Source: DAIDKA01 sp049792815 (lineage in GTDB: Bacteria > Pseudomonadota > Gammaproteobacteria > Steroidobacterales > Steroidobacteraceae). Taken from it: DNA of 12,639 nt. The stretch is from contig JBARBG010000093.1 of NCBI GenBank assembly GCA_049792815.1, positions 1-12,639 of the forward strand, written 5' to 3'. This document shows positions 7,950-12,639 of this stretch, one piece after another. Both the position numbers and the translations under genes were made by a program. The notes beneath the pieces are model-generated. The model did no database searches, was not told the DNA's origin, and was given only the letters and a program-made list of their open reading frames with translations. How positions within the stretch are numbered: position 1 is the first letter of the stretch; the number at the start of each line of letters is the position of its first letter.

Positions 7950-9392
7950 ATGCAAACAAATGAAACCACGACTCCCGTAAGAGCCTTTGATCGCGCCTAT
8001 ATCAACGGCAAGTTCGTCACTCCCCATGGAACGCAGATCGTCGATCTGGTGAACCCGACCGACAACAAGGTCATCGGCAAGGTCACCATGGCAGACGAAA
8101 TCGACACTCGAAAAGCCATCGGTGCAGCGAAAGAGGCCTTCAATTCCTTTTCGCAAAGTAGCAAGGAATACCGGATGGAGCTCCTGCAGCGGCTGCACGA
8201 CGCCGTGGCCAAGCGAATGGATCCACTCGTTGAAGCGACGGTCGTGGAGTACGGCGCACCGCAAGACCGTGCGAAGGGCTCCAACAACCTTGCGGCGAAC
8301 ATTTTCCTGCACTTCAAGAAAGTCCTTGAAGATTTCGAGCTGGTCAAAACTGTCGGCACATCAAAGGTCGTGATGGAGCCGGCCGGCGTAGTGGGCATTT
8401 TTACGCCGTGGAATTCGAGCGCCGGCTCGATCGCGATCAAGGTGGCGCCGGCAATCGCTGCCGGATGCACAGTCGTCATCAAGCCCAGCGAGATTAGCGC
8501 TATGCAAACCGAAGTGTTGATGGACGCTTTTCATGAAGCCCGGTTGCCTCCTGGCGTCATCAATGTCGTGACGGGCCTCGGCGAGGTCGTCGGGACGGAG
8601 TTAACGCGAAGTCCCGACATTCAGAAAGTCGCTTTCACCGGTTCGACGCAGATCGGAAAACTGATCGCCAAGAACTCCCTGGACACAATGAAGCGATTGA
8701 CGCTGGAGCTCGGAGGCAAGTCGCCCAACATCATCCTGGACGACGCCGATCTCGCCACGGCGATCCCGATGGCCATCAACGCCTGCTTCCTGAATAACGG
8801 GCAGGCCTGCATTGCGGCCTCGCGTCTGATCGTGCCGGAAGACCGCCTCGAGGAAGTGAAACGATTGGCCAAGGCGGCCGTCGAAACAATCAAAATGGGC
8901 GATCCGACGGATATGGGCGTCACCCTCGGTCCATTGGCCAGCACAAAGCAGTACCAGCGCGTGCAGGAGTACATCAAGTCTGGGATCGAAGAAGGTGCGG
9001 AACTCGTCATCGGCGGGGAAGGTCGTCCCCAGGGACTTGAAGGGGGGAATTTCGTGAAACCCACCGTGTTCGCCAACGTCACCCGCGAGATGCGTATCGC
9101 GAAGGAAGAAATCTTTGGACCGGTTCTATCAATACTGACGTACAAGACGGAGGCGGAGGCCATTGACATCGCCAATGACACCGAATTCGGCCTCATCGCC
9201 TACGTCAGCTCGGCGGACCCGGAAAGAGCCACCCGTGTGGCGCGCAAACTCGCCGCCGGCCGCGTCCTGATCAATACATTAAGTCACGATCCGTTTGCTC
9301 CCTTCGGGGGGTTCAAACAATCGGGGATCGGCCGGGAAGGCGGCATCTTCGGGCTGCAGGAGTACCTGGAACCCAAAGCGATCATCGGCTAA
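7950..9392 (+). CDS. NAD(P)-dependent aldehyde dehydrogenase
   Basis: A 480-residue member of the aldehyde dehydrogenase superfamily, which oxidises aldehydes to carboxylic acids in the cytoplasm. All catalytic landmarks are present. Asn155 is in FTPWNSS, the KPSE cofactor segment follows, and the FTGST nucleotide motif is intact. The general base Glu253 is in LELGGKSPN, and the nucleophile Cys287 is in NNGQACIAASRL. EEIFGPVLSI and PFGGFKQSGIGREGG appear near the C terminus. Full length is normal for the family. The start at 7950 is preferred because GAAGG (7936-7940) lies 9 nt upstream. An in-frame GTG at 7941 would sit directly on that site. It is followed after 17 nt by the AraC-type regulator gene, which probably controls this operon. 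Substrate specificity cannot be read from the sequence. Confidence 0.96.
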   Translation: MQTNETTTPVRAFDRAYINGKFVTPHGTQIVDLVNPTDNKVIGKVTMADEIDTRKAIGAAKEAFNSFSQSSKEYRMELLQRLHDAVAKRMDPLVEATVVEYGAPQDRAKGSNNLAANIFLHFKKVLEDFELVKTVGTSKVVMEPAGVVGIFTPWNSSAGSIAIKVAPAIAAGCTVVIKPSEISAMQTEVLMDAFHEARLPPGVINVVTGLGEVVGTELTRSPDIQKVAFTGSTQIGKLIAKNSLDTMKRLTLELGGKSPNIILDDADLATAIPMAINACFLNNGQACIAASRLIVPEDRLEEVKRLAKAAVETIKMGDPTDMGVTLGPLASTKQYQRVQEYIKSGIEEGAELVIGGEGRPQGLEGGNFVKPTVFANVTREMRIAKEEIFGPVLSILTYKTEAEAIDIANDTEFGLIAYVSSADPERATRVARKLAAGRVLINTLSHDPFAPFGGFKQSGIGREGGIFGLQEYLEPKAIIG

Positions 9393-9409
9393 CTCGAGGA
9401 ATGTCCTAA

Positions 9410-10432
9410 ATGACCGTCCACGTGCAAGACCGTTTCAAAGCCGCGAACGCCTTTTGGATAGGGCTCGCCAAGATCGGACTTGCTCCAGCTGCGGTGCTGA
9501 GCCAAGCTCGGTTGCCACTGACTGTCTTCGACGGCAAGAAGAATCTCGTCACAACGGCGCAGTTCTTCGCACTCTGGCGTGCCGTGGGCGAGCTGTCTGC
9601 TGATCCGGCCGCGGGCCTGAAAATCGCCACCCAGATCGATGTTGGCAATCGGCCACCCTCGACCATGGCAGCCTATTACGCCCGTGACTATCGCGATGCC
9701 CTCACCCGCCTGGCTCGCTTCAAGCAACTGTGTGCGCCCGAGGAACTGCAAATCAAGGTGAGCAAGGACGAGTGCGTGATCGAGCCTGTGTGGCTCCACG
9801 CGCAGGAAGAAACACCGCCCTTGTTGACAGAGGCCGCCTTCGCCTCCTTCCTTGAGATGGGCCGCCGCGGCACAGGGCATTGGGTGGCGGCGAAGAGGGT
9901 CGAGCTGAAGCGCAGCGCGGAGGCGACCGGCTTCCACGAAGCCTACTTCAAGGGCCCGATTCGGTTCGGAGCGCGACGCAATGCGCTCGTCCTGCACGCG
10001 ACCGATCTTGATCGGCCGTTCCTTACCTACAACGCCGAGTTGCTTGACATGTTGAATCCGCAGCTCGAACGCGCGCTTGAGGAGCGCCGTGCGCAAAGTG
10101 CGATCCGTGAACAGGTTAAATGGATTCTCAAGCGCCTGCTCGCGGGAAGGAGGCCGGAGCTAGCGACCGTGGCGCGCGAGCTCGGGTTGAGCGATCGGAC
10201 CCTGCAGCGGCGAATAATCGATGACGGCGCAACCTTCCGGCAGTTGCTTCTTGAGGCGCGTCAGGAACTGGCGCACGAGTACCTCAAGCGGCCGGAAATA
10301 GATGTCACGGAAGTGGCATTTCTGCTTGGCTACGAGGATTCGAATTCTTTCTATCGGGCTTTTCGAACGTGGGAGGGGACGACACCCTCCCAATTGAGGG
10401 CAGCGCTTCGACGATCCGAAACTAGGCAGTAA
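9410..10432 (+). CDS. AraC-family transcriptional regulator (OruR/arabinose-binding-domain type)
   Basis: A 340-residue regulator. The N-terminal part (about residues 15-210) resembles the arabinose-binding-like domain of the OruR/ArgR group, which senses a small ligand. The DNA-binding domain spans about residues 234-333. Its first helix-turn-helix is around VARELGLSDRTLQRRI (254-269) and its second starts at about 299 with VTEVAFLLGYEDSNSFYRAF. The closing TTPSQLRAAL is the usual family end. The start at 9410 has GAGGA (9396-9400) 9 nt upstream. It lies 17 nt after the aldehyde dehydrogenase stop, so both are likely on one mRNA. This suggests local control, with the intergenic region at 7668-7949 as the probable target. 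The effector is unknown. Confidence 0.94.
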   Translation: MTVHVQDRFKAANAFWIGLAKIGLAPAAVLSQARLPLTVFDGKKNLVTTAQFFALWRAVGELSADPAAGLKIATQIDVGNRPPSTMAAYYARDYRDALTRLARFKQLCAPEELQIKVSKDECVIEPVWLHAQEETPPLLTEAAFASFLEMGRRGTGHWVAAKRVELKRSAEATGFHEAYFKGPIRFGARRNALVLHATDLDRPFLTYNAELLDMLNPQLERALEERRAQSAIREQVKWILKRLLAGRRPELATVARELGLSDRTLQRRIIDDGATFRQLLLEARQELAHEYLKRPEIDVTEVAFLLGYEDSNSFYRAFRTWEGTTPSQLRAALRRSETRQ

Positions 10433-10683
10433 GTGCGAGAGGAGATGACGGTCTGGTGGATTCTCGGTCCGGCTAATACCTTTCTGTAATTGGCTTTTAG
10501 CAGCCGTACTTGCAGTCGCCAGGCTCGATGGCGTGCGAGCCGTGGTTGCGTCCTCAATTGATTGCACCCGAACCGAGAGTCGCCTCCGCGGGCCGTCCGC
10601 CGTGGCGCTTCTCGTCCACGGTTGTCCATGCGTGACCAGCCAAGTCCAGGGCAGATTGTGCCGTACTTCTGGGACAATGTTGT

Positions 10684-10784
10684 CGTAAGTGCTTGATTTT
10701 ATGGTGGGCGGTCCAGGGCTTGAACCTGTGACCCCTGGCGTGTGAAACGGTGGTCAGGGCCTTACGTATCAACGATATGCGAGG
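10684..10784 (-). repeat. 101-bp direct repeat, left copy (candidate att site)
   Basis: It is aligned without gaps to 12537-12637, with 93 of 101 positions identical by eye. The repeat comprises about 18 nt beyond the tRNA CCA end, the 45-nt tRNA fragment, and 38 nt lying where the tRNA 5' half should be. Because that last part is shared but is not tRNA sequence, both copies look like element junctions rather than intact target sites. The mismatches are scattered, indicating divergence and not a recent identical duplication. Confidence 0.9.
10702..10746 (-). pseudogene. 3' fragment of a tRNA, probably tRNA-Val(CAC), degenerate copy
   Basis: On the minus strand this is the anticodon loop TTCACAC, 3' anticodon arm GCCAG, 5-nt variable loop, T arm ACAGG/CCTGG with loop TTCAAGC, acceptor strand ACCGCCC and ACCA. 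It has exactly the 45 positions 32-76 of a standard tRNA. The 5' half is absent, since a GGGCGGT acceptor strand does not occur where expected. The outer T-arm pair is A-G, a mismatch not present in the right copy, so this copy has decayed or descends from a different integration. Confidence 0.78.
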
Positions 10785-10800
10785 GGAGGGCCAAGGGCAA

Positions 10801-10850
10801 CAGTCACTTAGCATCACGCAACGTCATTCGGTGTCATTTGGCGTCACCGG
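10801..10850 (+). repeat. Five degenerate 10-bp phased repeats with a GTCA/ATCA core
   Basis: Five consecutive 10-nt blocks each carry GTCA or ATCA at the same place: CAGTCACTTA, GCATCACGCA, ACGTCATTCG, GTGTCATTTG and GCGTCACCGG. The period is close to one helical turn, so the cores face the same side of the DNA. They lie 55-104 nt from the tRNA fragment, a position suited to recombinase arm-type or accessory-protein binding sites. The function is inferred. Confidence 0.55.
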
Positions 10851-10855
10851 CTAAC

Positions 10856-10872
10856 TGTCCCAGATTGTCCCA
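10856..10872 (+). repeat. Paired TGTCCCA motifs spaced 10 bp
   Basis: TGTCCCA occurs at 10856-10862 and again at 10866-10872. The inverted form TGGGACA is at 10670-10676, on the other side of the tRNA fragment. At the right end of the segment TGGGAC (12481-12486) and GTCCCA (12501-12506) face each other. The clustering near both tRNA fragments suggests protein-binding sites, perhaps for the recombinase. Confidence 0.4.
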
Positions 10873-10929
10873 CCGGCACAGGCCGCTTGTACCGGAAGGA
10901 GACGCGGGCGGCCGATTTACTGCGCAACC

Positions 10930-10958
10930 TTGAAGTATGTATCAGATACATATATTAT
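10930..10958 (+). promoter_or_regulatory. brnTA promoter with palindromic operator in the spacer
   Basis: TTGAAG (10930-10935) and TATTAT (10953-10958) form a sigma70-like promoter with a 17-nt spacer. That spacer (10936-10952) is itself a perfect palindrome, TATGTATC-A-GATACATA. A second perfect palindrome, TATACGTATA (10956-10965), covers the end of the -10 box and runs into the start codon. BrnA is a known DNA-binding autorepressor that acts with BrnT, so these are its probable operators. Transcription would begin at about 10965, at the ATG itself. Confidence 0.7.
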
Positions 10959-10964
10959 ACGTAT

Positions 10965-11231
10965 ATGGGTCCGAAGTTCGATCCCGACAAGGACGCTTCC
11001 AATATCGCCAAGCACGGCCTGTCTCTGGTTGAAGGAGAAGGTGTGTTGAACGATCCGCTAGGTCTGACCTTGGAAGATGATTCCTCCGAAGGAGAGTCTC
11101 GCTGGATCACAGTCGGGATGAACGCCGGCGGCGAAATATTGGTGGTTGTTTGGACAGAGCGCGACGACGGCGAGCGCCTAATCTCTGTGCGACAAGCTAC
11201 CGCGAAGGAGCGGAAAGATTATGAAGGCTGA
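10965..11231 (+). CDS. brnT: BrnT-family ribonuclease toxin
   Basis: An 88-residue protein of the BrnT (DUF497) family, a small RelE-like ribonuclease that inhibits translation when free. Family features are FDPDKDASNIAKHGLSL (residues 5-21), a GE-R-x-x-x-x-G strand region (GESRWITVG), LVVVWTERDDGERLISVRQA and the closing KERKDYEG. The length is typical. The ATG at 10965 is chosen because family alignment begins there. The frame is open upstream to a TTG at 10887, but that stretch has no family similarity and contains the promoter and operators. No ribosome site precedes the ATG, and the predicted transcription start coincides with it, so the mRNA may be leaderless. The 3' end overlaps brnA by 11 bp. 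Confidence 0.92.
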   Translation: MGPKFDPDKDASNIAKHGLSLVEGEGVLNDPLGLTLEDDSSEGESRWITVGMNAGGEILVVVWTERDDGERLISVRQATAKERKDYEG

Positions 11232-11472
11232 GTACGATTTTTCCAAAGGGCGGCGCGGGCAAGCACTGCCAACAAAGGGTAAGACCCGCATTACCATCTA
11301 CATCGACGATCAGATCGTCACTGCGTTCAAGGCGGAGTCGGCGCGGACAGGTATCGGATATCAGACGCTCATTAACGAGGCGCTCGCGCAGTACTTAGGC
11401 ACCACTGAAAAGCCGATTACAGCCGAACAGGTGCGAAAGATCGTTCGAGACGAGCTTGCGCACGCGCGCTGA
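11221..11472 (+). CDS. brnA: BrnA-family antitoxin (ribbon-helix-helix)
   Basis: An 83-residue antitoxin. The N-terminal DFSKGRRGQAL segment is the family signature and is thought to contact BrnT. The ribbon-helix-helix part follows at about residues 21-60, with the DNA-contacting strand KTRITIYIDD and then GYQTLINEALAQYL. A short acidic/basic tail to residue 83 (ITAEQVRKIVRDELAHAR) ends it. It neutralises BrnT and represses the shared promoter, presumably through the palindromes at 10936-10965. The ATG lies within the end of brnT. AAGGAG (11205-11210) sits 10 nt upstream inside the toxin gene, so the antitoxin has a good ribosome site while the toxin has none, consistent with excess antitoxin. 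The order toxin-antitoxin is normal for brnTA. Confidence 0.93.
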   Translation: MKAEYDFSKGRRGQALPTKGKTRITIYIDDQIVTAFKAESARTGIGYQTLINEALAQYLGTTEKPITAEQVRKIVRDELAHAR

Positions 11473-11620
11473 CGGTAAGGACCTGCAGCAGAGCACCAAC
11501 GTTTTGATTATCAGATTCTGGTGAAGGTGCGTTAGTGGCCCCAAGCTGCCGGACTCGACTGGCCGCTTTCGGGGAAGTGAGATCGATCCGTTCATGGCCC
11601 GATATTCCGTCGAGCAATGA

Positions 11621-12004
11621 TCAATCGGATTGTAACCAGCGAGCGGCGGCGTCGGCCGTGTCCTCCGGCCGGGTATTGAATGCAATGGAAGCGCTCGGCG
11701 CAGCTTTGCGCACAGCGTTGATGACGATCTCGAACAGGGGCAGGCTTTTTGGAGGAAGCCTAATGCCGCCTCCAATCACCACGCAGTCATAGTTTGCTGA
11801 CGACAGCTGCTTCTCCAGTATGAGGGAAGCCGTTTTGTCGGGCTGAATCAAGCAAAGATCGGCATTCCATCCCCGCTCCTTTATCTTTGCCATACCGATC
11901 GCTATTCCAGCGTGGATCTTTTCGGCATTGAAGCCCGCCGGTATGGCGGGATCGGAGAAATCCACCGTTTCAGGTGTCTGGCCGATGAACAATACGCGTG
12001 CCAT
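11621..12004 (-). CDS. Conserved small protein of unknown function
   Basis: A 127-residue protein that I recognise as a type found in proteobacterial genomes without an assigned role. It begins MARVLFIGQTPETVDFSDP, continues FNAEKIHAGI, then ADLCLIQPD, and has a conserved-looking block YDCVVIGGGIRLPPKSL. It ends with IAFNTRPEDTADAAARWLQ. Alternating short hydrophobic strands and helices (VLFIG, ADLCLI, CVVIGGG, SIAFN) suggest a small Rossmann-like alpha/beta fold without membrane segments. GGAG lies 9 nt upstream of the ATG at 12002-12004, supporting the start. It converges with brnA and lies on the same strand as the DUF2442 gene, 85 nt downstream of it. It may be cargo of the mini-element. 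No function is proposed. Confidence 0.8.
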   Translation of the reverse strand: MARVLFIGQTPETVDFSDPAIPAGFNAEKIHAGIAIGMAKIKERGWNADLCLIQPDKTASLILEKQLSSANYDCVVIGGGIRLPPKSLPLFEIVINAVRKAAPSASIAFNTRPEDTADAAARWLQSD

Positions 12005-12089
12005 CTGATCTTTCTCCCGCAGAGCTGACGTGGCTCGTCACATTCTTCCACGATCGCGAGCAAAACTGGGGGGACGAATTGACAGCTAT

Positions 12090-12446
12090 CTAGTCGTGGT
12101 CGGTCAACTGTTCGAGTTGCAGAACACTGGCAAGGAGCCCAGGGACGCTCAAATCAACATTCAAACGTTCCCAGTGAAGTCCACCTCCGCGGCCAAGGAC
12201 CTCGACAGCCCGGATATCGCCGCGGGTGGCGTGCTTGAGTTCTGGGATGAGCCGGATTGGAATTTGTAGCGTCACGCCGCTCGTCAGCACGACCTCAAGT
12301 GCGCATATTCTAGACTGGTAGCGTGCGCTCGCAGCTCTGGGTTTTTGCCTGGCAGCCCGGCGCCCGGCGAGTGAGGCCCTCGCGAAGTTTCGACGCAACT
12401 CACTACGGATCCATGCCGGTGCTGGTGTCCGAATCACTTTGGTCAT
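12090..12446 (-). CDS. DUF2442-domain protein
   Basis: A 118-residue protein whose residues about 42-106 match DUF2442. They run from ARYQSRICALEVVLTSGVTL through IPIRLIPEL and IRAVEVLGRGGGLHWERL to NVDLSVPGLLASV. The GLHW-x-x-L-x-x-DLSVPGLL block (89-105) is the family hallmark. The basic N-terminal part (RASLAGRRAARQKPRA) matches the longer forms of this family. The usual ending G-T-R-x-W-M is replaced by LQLEQLTDHD, so the C terminus is atypical or altered. Small DUF2442 proteins often sit beside DUF4160 proteins in suspected toxin-antitoxin-like pairs, but no such partner is seen here. The start at 12444-12446 is a choice: an upstream in-frame start at 12527 would add 27 residues without family similarity and run into the motif-rich right end. 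Start confidence is low. Confidence 0.75.
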   Translation of the reverse strand: MTKVIRTPAPAWIRSELRRNFARASLAGRRAARQKPRAASARYQSRICALEVVLTSGVTLQIPIRLIPELKHATRGDIRAVEVLGRGGGLHWERLNVDLSVPGLLASVLQLEQLTDHD

Positions 12447-12536
12447 CCTTTGCGCCTGCCATGATGGGTTCGCGCCGCCCTGGGACTGGTGCGGCTGGCT
12501 GTCCCAAATCCCAACGAATGGAACCAAATAATCACA
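12447..12536. other. Non-coding right end of the mini-element with facing TGGGAC/GTCCCA motifs
   Basis: A gene-free stretch between the DUF2442 start and the right-hand repeat. TGGGAC (12481-12486) and GTCCCA (12501-12506) form an inverted pair 49-74 nt from the tRNA CCA end, mirroring the motifs near the left copy. Confidence 0.4.
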
Positions 12537-12637
12537 CGTAAGTGTTTGATTATATGGTGGGCGGTACAGGGCTTGAACCTGTGACCCCTGCCGTGTGAAA
12601 CGGATGTCAGGGCCTTACAGATCAACGATATGCGAGG
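12537..12637 (-). repeat. 101-bp direct repeat, right copy (candidate att site)
   Basis: Same orientation and length as the copy at 10684-10784, with 8 substitutions and no indels. It again contains sequence past the tRNA end, the tRNA 3' part, and 38 nt that are not tRNA. The non-tRNA part shared by both copies should be the beginning of a related element continuing to the right of the window. Confidence 0.9.
12555..12599 (-). pseudogene. 3' fragment of tRNA-Val(CAC), structurally intact part
   Basis: On the minus strand it reads TTCACAC (anticodon loop with CAC), GGCAG, GGGTC, a fully paired T arm ACAGG/CCTGT with loop TTCAAGC, then ACCGCCC and ACCA. This is positions 32-76 of a tRNA with nothing missing. 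The 5' half, which should supply CTGCC to pair with GGCAG and GGGCGGT to pair with ACCGCCC, is absent. Valine identity is inferred from the CAC in the loop and general resemblance to tRNA-Val 3' halves. Confidence 0.82.
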
Positions 12638-12639
12638 CG

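Larger units (their letters stand above)
10433..10964. other. Gene-free junction region at the left edge of the inserted segment
   Basis: No convincing gene lies in these 532 nt. The first 250 nt carry no recognisable gene and probably belong to the chromosomal side of the junction. A 12-bp dyad (GACAA, 2 nt, TTGTC) sits at 10673-10684, immediately left of the 101-bp repeat. Within the region are the repeat with its tRNA fragment (10684-10784), the 10-bp phased repeats (10801-10850), paired TGTCCCA motifs (10856-10872) and the brnTA promoter (10930-10958), each listed separately. Confidence 0.6.
10747..12554. mobile_element. Candidate non-autonomous integrative mini-element in a tRNA att array
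   Basis: An about 1.8-kb segment bounded by two tRNA 3' fragments in the same orientation, the arrangement left when site-specific recombinases insert into tRNA 3' ends. Its cargo is BrnT/BrnA, a conserved small protein and a DUF2442 protein, all short accessory-type genes. Phased repeats and GTCCCA motifs near the ends resemble recombinase arm sites. There is no integrase, transposase or relaxase inside, so mobility would need a protein supplied in trans, perhaps by a neighbouring element beyond 12599. An alternative is that this is only the outer portion of a larger decayed island. Confidence 0.6.

Noticed and set aside
9389..10096. Minus-strand 235-residue frame
   Set aside because: It is antisense to the AraC regulator and has no recognisable family.
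10522..10541. Inverted repeat GGCTCG/CGAGCC after the AraC gene as a terminator
   Set aside because: The stem is only 6 bp with an 8-nt loop, and no T-run follows on either side.
10702..10746. Complete functional tRNA gene
   Set aside because: Only positions 32-76 are present. No D arm or 5' acceptor strand lies upstream on the minus strand, and the T arm has a mismatch.
10554..10817. Minus-strand 87-residue frame across the left repeat
   Set aside because: It reads through the tRNA fragment. The similar peptide at 12443-12625 arises from the same repeat, as expected of spurious frames over tRNA sequence.
10801..10850. CRISPR-like array
   Set aside because: The units are 10 bp, degenerate and contiguous without spacers, and no cas genes are present.
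10742..10933. Plus-strand 63-residue frame
   Set aside because: It covers the repeat, the phased 10-mers and the brnT upstream region, and has no protein-like features.
12030..12269. Plus-strand 79-residue frame
   Set aside because: It is antisense to the DUF2442 gene, has no family features and no ribosome site, and the minus-strand protein shows a clear domain.
12443..12625. Minus-strand 60-residue frame across the right repeat
   Set aside because: Shared peptide with 10554-10817 comes only from the repeated tRNA DNA.

Overview
This is a GC-rich window from a bacterium, most likely a proteobacterium. Supporting this are the NodT-type outer-membrane factor, the EmrA/EmrB-like pump, MarC, an OruR-like AraC regulator and BrnT/BrnA. 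Genus cannot be fixed from the sequence alone. Genes are tightly packed from the left edge to about 10.43 kb. The last 2.2 kb looks different: it holds duplicated tRNA fragments and small accessory genes.

Positions 1-1899 (+ strand) hold a three-gene run: a 5'-truncated YcaC-like isochorismatase-family hydrolase, a short-chain dehydrogenase (SDR) with an altered active site, and a SnoaL/NTF2-like protein. It converges at a GC-rich hairpin (1920-1940) with a minus-strand atypical SDR of the NmrA/HTATIP2 type (1926-2594).

Positions 2750-6875 (- strand) encode a complete tripartite efflux pump in the order EmrA-like adaptor, DHA2-family MFS pump, NodT-type outer-membrane lipoprotein. Each junction is a 4-bp ATGA start/stop overlap, so the three are probably translated together. 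A MarC-family membrane protein (6984-7667, -) lies just upstream. A 282-bp intergenic region then separates it from a divergent pair on the + strand: an aldehyde dehydrogenase (7950-9392) and an AraC-family regulator 17 nt downstream (9410-10432).

Positions 10684-12639 look like integrated, probably non-autonomous mobile DNA. A 101-bp direct repeat occurs at 10684-10784 and 12537-12637, with 8 mismatches and no indels. On the minus strand each copy contains exactly the 3' part of a tRNA, from the start of the anticodon loop to the CCA end. It is best read as tRNA-Val with anticodon CAC. Neither copy has the 5' half. This is the pattern expected of attachment sites left by tyrosine recombinases that insert into tRNA 3' ends. 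The about 1.8-kb segment between the copies carries a BrnT/BrnA toxin-antitoxin pair under a promoter whose spacer is a perfect palindrome, a conserved small protein of unknown function, and a DUF2442 protein. It carries no integrase. The left end of the segment also shows five degenerate 10-bp repeats with a GTCA/ATCA core, and GTCCCA motifs lie near both tRNA fragments. The simplest reading is a mini-island in a tandem att array, with another element and the intact tRNA expected to the right of the window.
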